Source: Gammaproteobacteria bacterium | Lineage (GTDB): Bacteria > Pseudomonadota > Gammaproteobacteria > Arenicellales > DRJH01 | Direction of reading: 5' to 3' | NCBI GenBank assembly: GCA_011052285.1 | Contig: DRJH01000384.1 | Location: 1-11,587, forward strand | DNA length: 11,587 bases | Shown: positions 9,701-11,587 of the stretch, one piece after another | Numbering within the stretch: position 1 is the stretch's first letter | Layout of the letters: every line of letters begins with the position of its first letter | Notes under the pieces: generated by a model | The model's database searches: none | What the model was told of the DNA's origin: nothing | What the model saw: the letters and a program-made list of their open reading frames with translations, nothing else | Made by a program: the position numbers and the translations under genes

Positions 9701-9915
9701 TGCAAGAAGGCATCCAGTCCACCGTGTGCAGTCTTGTCGTTGCGGATCGTCCGGACCAATTCTGTTGCAATTTTCTGGATGATTACCTGCTGGGCTTCAT
9801 TATCATCCAGGGTTGTCAGCAGCCGCCGCACACAGTCGGATTCATCGGCATGATAGAGCGCAGTAATGGCTTTTCGAAGCGGTTCGTCGGCACCGGGCAA
9901 TGGATCATATTTCAT
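6772..9915 (-). CDS. putA: Bifunctional proline dehydrogenase / L-glutamate gamma-semialdehyde dehydrogenase (PutA, short form)
   Basis: A 1047-aa cytoplasmic or membrane-associated enzyme that oxidises proline to P5C with FAD (electrons to quinone) and then glutamate semialdehyde to glutamate with NAD+. Seen: an N-terminal alpha-helical domain (about 1-130), the proline dehydrogenase barrel (about 150-480) with RLVKGAYWD (352-360) and the substrate carboxylate-binding Arg468-Arg469 in VRRLLENGANSSFVNR, and an aldehyde dehydrogenase domain (about 555-1030) with WNFPLA (701-706), Glu802 in AETGG, nucleophile Cys836 in SAGQRCS, and REIFGP (931-936). At about 1050 aa it matches short type A PutA proteins. 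It lacks the N-terminal ribbon-helix-helix domain of the roughly 1320-aa E. coli protein, so it should not repress its own promoter. ATG 9915 is the first start; only a weak GAGA lies upstream. A MITE insertion ends 14 nt before the ATG. Confidence 0.97.
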   Translation of the reverse strand: MKYDPLPGADEPLRKAITALYHADESDCVRRLLTTLDDNEAQQVIIQKIATELVRTIRNDKTAHGGLDAFLQEFKLSSREGIALMCLAEALLRVPDGRTADALIKDKLATADWRSHLGKSESLFVNASTWGLLLTGKFIAMDNAERQDLTASLTHLASRSGEPLIRKAVSKAMGIMGHQFVLAETMAAGLKKARKLESRGFLYSYDMLGEAARTAEDAEHYYQAYHDSITLLSDNTTEEACQQNPGISVKLSALHPRYEFTQMGRIFKEMMPRLRMLAQQAKAAGIGMTIDAEEADRLEPSLVILQALAQDPALQGWDGLGFVVQAYQKRALSVLDWLAEIALKSRRKLMIRLVKGAYWDAEIKAAQVLGYRDYPVYTRKLNTDISYLVCTRKLLDRPEAFYAMFATHNAHTVASVLHYAQGRNDFEFQCLHGMGEALYHQVVEERGQRCRIYAPIGAHKDLLAYLVRRLLENGANSSFVNRLVDKTLPIAEIVADPAAALRALMLTNYRHPSIPLPGDLYGIQRKNSKGLNLADSQVLSELALACEPFARKSWRAVPLLVAEGLPVPVYQTVENPAHLSEPAGKVSNATFEHVTAALGVAAAYQAQWDAVGGHDRSIILLKAADLYQENRDELLELCIREAGKTLADAVAELREAVDFLRYYALRGSLNFAGPVHLHGPTGEKNTLSLHGKGIFVCISPWNFPLAIFTGQVSAALVAGNTVLAKPAEQTPLIAGLAVQLFHEAGVPRTALQLLPGDGRVGAQLTADPRVAGVAFTGSTATAMKIQQSLSTRKASIATLIAETGGINAMLVDSTALPEQVVRDVIISAFQSAGQRCSALRMLYLQEDIADGMITMLKGAMAELTTGDPARLNTDLGPVIDEQAQQHIIAYIEQQRAAGRTIYAAPPPQMTTAGYFIAPVVIEIDSITDLEREIFGPVLHIARYKASELDQVVDVINNTGFGLTLGIHSRIESTVRRIVSRARVGNIYVNRNMIGAVVGVQPFGGEGFSGTGPKAGGPRYLYRFAVERSVSTDTTAAGGNASLLSLNE

Positions 9916-9950
9916 GGTAAAGATTCTCGGTAACTATTCAGCGCATTCAT
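9912..9950 (-). promoter_or_regulatory. Possible upstream mini-ORF overlapping the putA start
   Basis: A 12-codon frame, MNALNSYRESLP, starts at ATG 9950 inside the mobile element. It reads through its end and the target duplication, and stops at TGA 9914-9912, sharing the ATGA overlap with the putA ATG. GGGA lies 6 nt before its ATG. If translated it could couple translation to putA, which itself has a weak ribosome binding site. So short a frame may well be chance. Confidence 0.2.
9922..9929. repeat. Target-site duplication, left copy
   Basis: GATTCTCG directly abuts the left inverted repeat and is identical to the copy at 10051-10058. On the - strand this copy lies 6 nt before the putA ATG and carries its only ribosome-binding-like motif, GAGA. 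Confidence 0.85.
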
Positions 9951-10050
9951 CTTTTGTCCCATTACGGCGTGTGTTCGTACTCGAATGCTCACATTCTCCG
10001 TGCGAAAATGCCTTGTACTGAAGCAAAATCTAAACACGCTGAATCGTTAC
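9930..10050. mobile_element. 121-bp MITE with IS66-family hallmarks
   Basis: The left end reads GTAACTATTCAGCG (9930-9943). The right end, read inward on the - strand, is GTAACGATTCAGCG (10050-10037): 13 of 14 bases match. Weaker matching continues inward, with TTTTG at the same offset in both ends. The element is bracketed by perfect 8-bp direct repeats. IS66-family elements are known for ends starting GTAA and 8-bp target duplications, so a miniature derivative moved by an IS66 transposase is the best reading. No coding frame of useful length is inside. Near its middle, GAATG (9983-9987) and CATTC (9992-9996) can form a small hairpin. No transposase gene is seen in the window. The flanks are still identical, suggesting a fairly recent insertion. 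Confidence 0.85.
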
Positions 10051-10058
10051 GATTCTCG
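10051..10058. repeat. Target-site duplication, right copy
   Basis: GATTCTCG directly abuts the right inverted repeat. Removing the 121-bp element and one 8-bp copy restores a 54-nt spacer between the nudC stop and the putA start. Confidence 0.85.
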
Positions 10059-10098
10059 TAGATAGCCATCATTAGCATAGATACACAAATTACGTTAA

Positions 10099-11082
10099 CT
10101 ACTCCTGGTACAAGCCCACTTCGTACAACCAGTCATCTATCAAGCGCCGGGAGATAGAGTCACGTCGTGGCAAGCGCAGGCCAGAGCCCGAATCCCCCCA
10201 TTCACCAAAGCTTAGTACCTGTTTGGCACTGAACCAGGCAGCATGTTGTAATTCATGGCTACTGAAATTCAGTTTGGAGTCCACTGCCCTGGCCTTAAAC
10301 CCCAACATCAGTGACGACGGAAAGGGCCAGGGTTGCGAACCTTGATAAATGATATCTGTAATACGAACGCCGGCTTCCTCAAAGACTTCCCGCGCCACAG
10401 CCTGTTCCAGGCTTTCTCCAGGGTCCACAAAGCCCGCCAGCACCGAGTAGGCCCCTTCGGGCCAGCGGGACTGGCGGCCCAATAAGATCGATGCTTGGTC
10501 GGAGCCCTCAAGCTGGTGCTCAATACGCATAATGACAGCAGGGTCGGTTCGGGGGAAACCGTCTCTTGCGCAGTCGCGGTTCTGGCAACTGCGAATATGA
10601 CCACCCTGAGCTGACTTCGTCGGTGCACCACAATAACCACAGAACTGATGGCTGGCATGCCAGTGCACCATGGCACGGGCATAAGCCAGCAAGCCCGCAT
10701 CTTGCTGTGATAACAATGGCCCACACTGACGTAAGTCCAACCACTGCGTATCGGGTGAATCAATCGGTGACTGTTCTTGCTCCGATACATCGACCACAAA
10801 GACCGGCAAATCATTTTCCAGCCCAAGCAAAATAGACATGTTTCCCTGGTGATGTAATTGTTGTGCCCTGTGTTCGTAGAACCTGATTGCCCGTATACCT
10901 GGCTCACTGGTTTGCGATACCAAATGCAACATCTTCCAGACCGGCACTACACTTTTTTTGGGGTGGTGTTTTTGCTGTTTCAGCCACGCAGGATTTTTGC
11001 GCAGCTCGGTGGCTCGGTCGAGATTAGTGCCCGAATAAAATAATGGGTTGCTGTTGTTCACCATGTCTGAATCACACTCCAT
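10099..11082 (-). CDS. nudC: NADH pyrophosphatase / NAD-capped RNA hydrolase NudC
   Basis: A 327-aa cytoplasmic Nudix hydrolase that splits NAD(H) into NMN(H) and AMP; E. coli NudC also removes NAD caps from RNA 5' ends. Seen: an N-terminal NudC-type domain (about 10-140), a four-Cys zinc ribbon (Cys148, Cys151, Cys166, Cys171), a full Nudix box from Gly217 to Val239 (GFVDPGE, REVFEEAGV), and the NADH-specific motif SQPWPFPSS (249-257). It is longer than the 257-aa E. coli enzyme, mainly at the N-terminus. The start is uncertain: ATG 11082 has GAGG touching it, whereas the in-frame ATG at 11064 (residue 7) has GGAG about 12 nt upstream and gives the more usual N-terminus. The ancestral spacing to putA (54 nt) suggests they were co-transcribed before the MITE inserted. 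Confidence 0.95.
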   Translation of the reverse strand: MECDSDMVNNSNPLFYSGTNLDRATELRKNPAWLKQQKHHPKKSVVPVWKMLHLVSQTSEPGIRAIRFYEHRAQQLHHQGNMSILLGLENDLPVFVVDVSEQEQSPIDSPDTQWLDLRQCGPLLSQQDAGLLAYARAMVHWHASHQFCGYCGAPTKSAQGGHIRSCQNRDCARDGFPRTDPAVIMRIEHQLEGSDQASILLGRQSRWPEGAYSVLAGFVDPGESLEQAVAREVFEEAGVRITDIIYQGSQPWPFPSSLMLGFKARAVDSKLNFSSHELQHAAWFSAKQVLSFGEWGDSGSGLRLPRRDSISRRLIDDWLYEVGLYQE

Positions 11083-11105
11083 CCTCGGCCAAAGACACCG
11101 GGTGA

Positions 11106-11111
11106 ATTATA
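11106..11111 (-). promoter_or_regulatory. Likely -10 element of nudC
   Basis: A perfect TATAAT on the - strand, 23 nt before ATG 11082 and 41 nt before ATG 11064. The start of transcription would fall near 11099. No good -35 is seen at 16-18 bp (TACGAT is the nearest) and there is no extended -10 TG, so an activator may be needed. It lies just past the recognisable end of the phosphoesterase fragment, so this promoter may postdate that gene's decay. Confidence 0.5.
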
Positions 11112-11122
11112 GCTGAGATGCT

Positions 11123-11269
11123 CAGGAATCGTACGCCATCGATGATGACCTGATCATCATTCAGCACGTGGACGTTATCGGCCGCCTCTGCCTTCAACTC
11201 ATCAATCAGCGCAATGTCGTGATGGTAGAACTCGTGGTTCCCCGGCACGTAGATCACAGGCGCCTTCAC
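11123..11269 (-). pseudogene. Metallophosphoesterase fragment, truncated at both ends
   Basis: About 49 codons read KAPVIYVPGNHEFYHHDIAL and on to VHVLNDDQVIIDGVRFL, the central GNHE metal-binding motif and following strand of calcineurin-like phosphoesterases. A complete enzyme would have about 50-80 residues before this, with the DxH and GD motifs, and well over 100 after. Here an in-frame TAG stands 9 nt before codon 1, at 11279-11281, next to a C-rich run (11274-11279). The family match stops after RFL; the frame then runs on to a TGA at 11072-11074 inside the nudC start region. With most metal ligands missing it cannot be active. It is probably a relic of a deletion or rearrangement upstream of nudC. 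Confidence 0.75.
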
Positions 11270-11284
11270 GCTACCCCCCTACCC

Positions 11285-11587
11285 TGACACCACCCGTCGG
11301 TGGCCATAACCATAGTCAGAGTCCAGCAGAACACCATCAACGCGTTGATCAGCATTCAATGCAGCCTGTGGTTGACCTGTGTGCTGGTGATAGGTGTTAA
11401 ATATAAAGACCGTAAGGAGCCTGAATCGGTTTTGCTTGACTCAGATAAGAATCCCGTCTTGCGAGCGGACGTTTACTGGCTATATTTACCCTGGCGGCTT
11501 ATACCGCGATACCAAATCACTAAGGTGGTGTGCCATGGAGATCAACCGGCACGGAAGAACACAAATCAGGGGCCTTTTCGCTACCGA
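11285..11587. other. Unassigned end region with an open + frame of unknown nature
   Basis: No gene family is recognised here. On the + strand, a frame is open from just after TGA 11285-11287 to the window end, 100 codons without a stop. The only early start is GTG 11300, with no visible ribosome binding site. From that GTG, residues about 13-33 (INALISIQC through CVLVIGV) would form one hydrophobic, membrane-like helix, followed by a charged stretch (KYKDRKEPES) and an aromatic segment (DVYWLYLPW). On the - strand a competing 53-codon open stretch (11282-11440) shares the frame of the phosphoesterase fragment but resembles nothing known to me. The + frame may be the start of a small membrane protein continuing past the window, or decayed sequence. 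Confidence 0.3.

Noticed and set aside
10041..10060. Overlapping palindromes GAATCG-TTA-CGATTC and TACGA-TTC-TCGTA, resembling an operator upstream of putA
   Set aside because: They straddle the junction of the mobile element's right end with the target duplication, so they are best explained as by-products of the insertion.
11282..11440. 53-codon - strand open stretch in the same frame as the phosphoesterase fragment, ending at TAG 11279-11281
   Set aside because: It has no usable start, does not resemble the missing phosphoesterase N-terminus (no DxH or GD motif), and sharing the frame is a one-in-three coincidence.

Overview
The window looks like a chromosomal segment of a Gram-negative proteobacterium, most likely a gammaproteobacterium. 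The support is an LPS-type glycosyltransferase, a short PutA, a zinc-ribbon NudC, a CCA-encoding tRNA-Leu(UAA), and a histidine kinase resembling those of the proteobacterial dedicated sortase system. The taxonomic call is inference; no phylogeny was run.

Layout. Positions 1-6508 (+ strand) hold the 3' end of a family 9 glycosyltransferase gene, which overlaps by 4 nt a membrane sensor histidine kinase gene (297-2486). After a 53-nt gap comes a 1322-aa response regulator (2540-6508) with the order REC, five PAS, two GAF, HD-GYP. The kinase and regulator probably form one phosphorelay whose output is c-di-GMP hydrolysis. Positions 6507-6716 hold a 13-bp tandem repeat, an intrinsic terminator, tRNA-Leu(UAA) on the - strand and its promoter. 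Positions 6772-9915 (-) encode a short bifunctional PutA without a DNA-binding domain. Positions 10099-11082 (-) encode NADH pyrophosphatase NudC. Positions 11083-11587 are mostly decayed or unassigned: a both-ends-truncated metallophosphoesterase fragment, the likely nudC promoter, and an open frame of unknown nature running off the end.

The clearest overlooked structure is a 121-bp non-coding mobile element (9930-10050) between nudC and putA. It has 14-bp terminal inverted repeats (13 of 14 matching, ends 5'-GTAA) and is flanked by a perfect 8-bp direct repeat, GATTCTCG. These are the hallmarks of an IS66-family miniature element (MITE). Its edge lies 14 nt upstream of the putA start codon. 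Removing it and one target copy leaves a 54-nt gap between nudC and putA, so the element probably split a nudC-putA transcription unit and now supplies much of the putA leader.

Other points of interest are a REC domain that has lost one of its two conserved metal-binding acidic residues, a sortase-type kinase next to an HD-GYP regulator rather than an OmpR-type one, and a nudC promoter that appears to lie inside or at the edge of a gene fossil.
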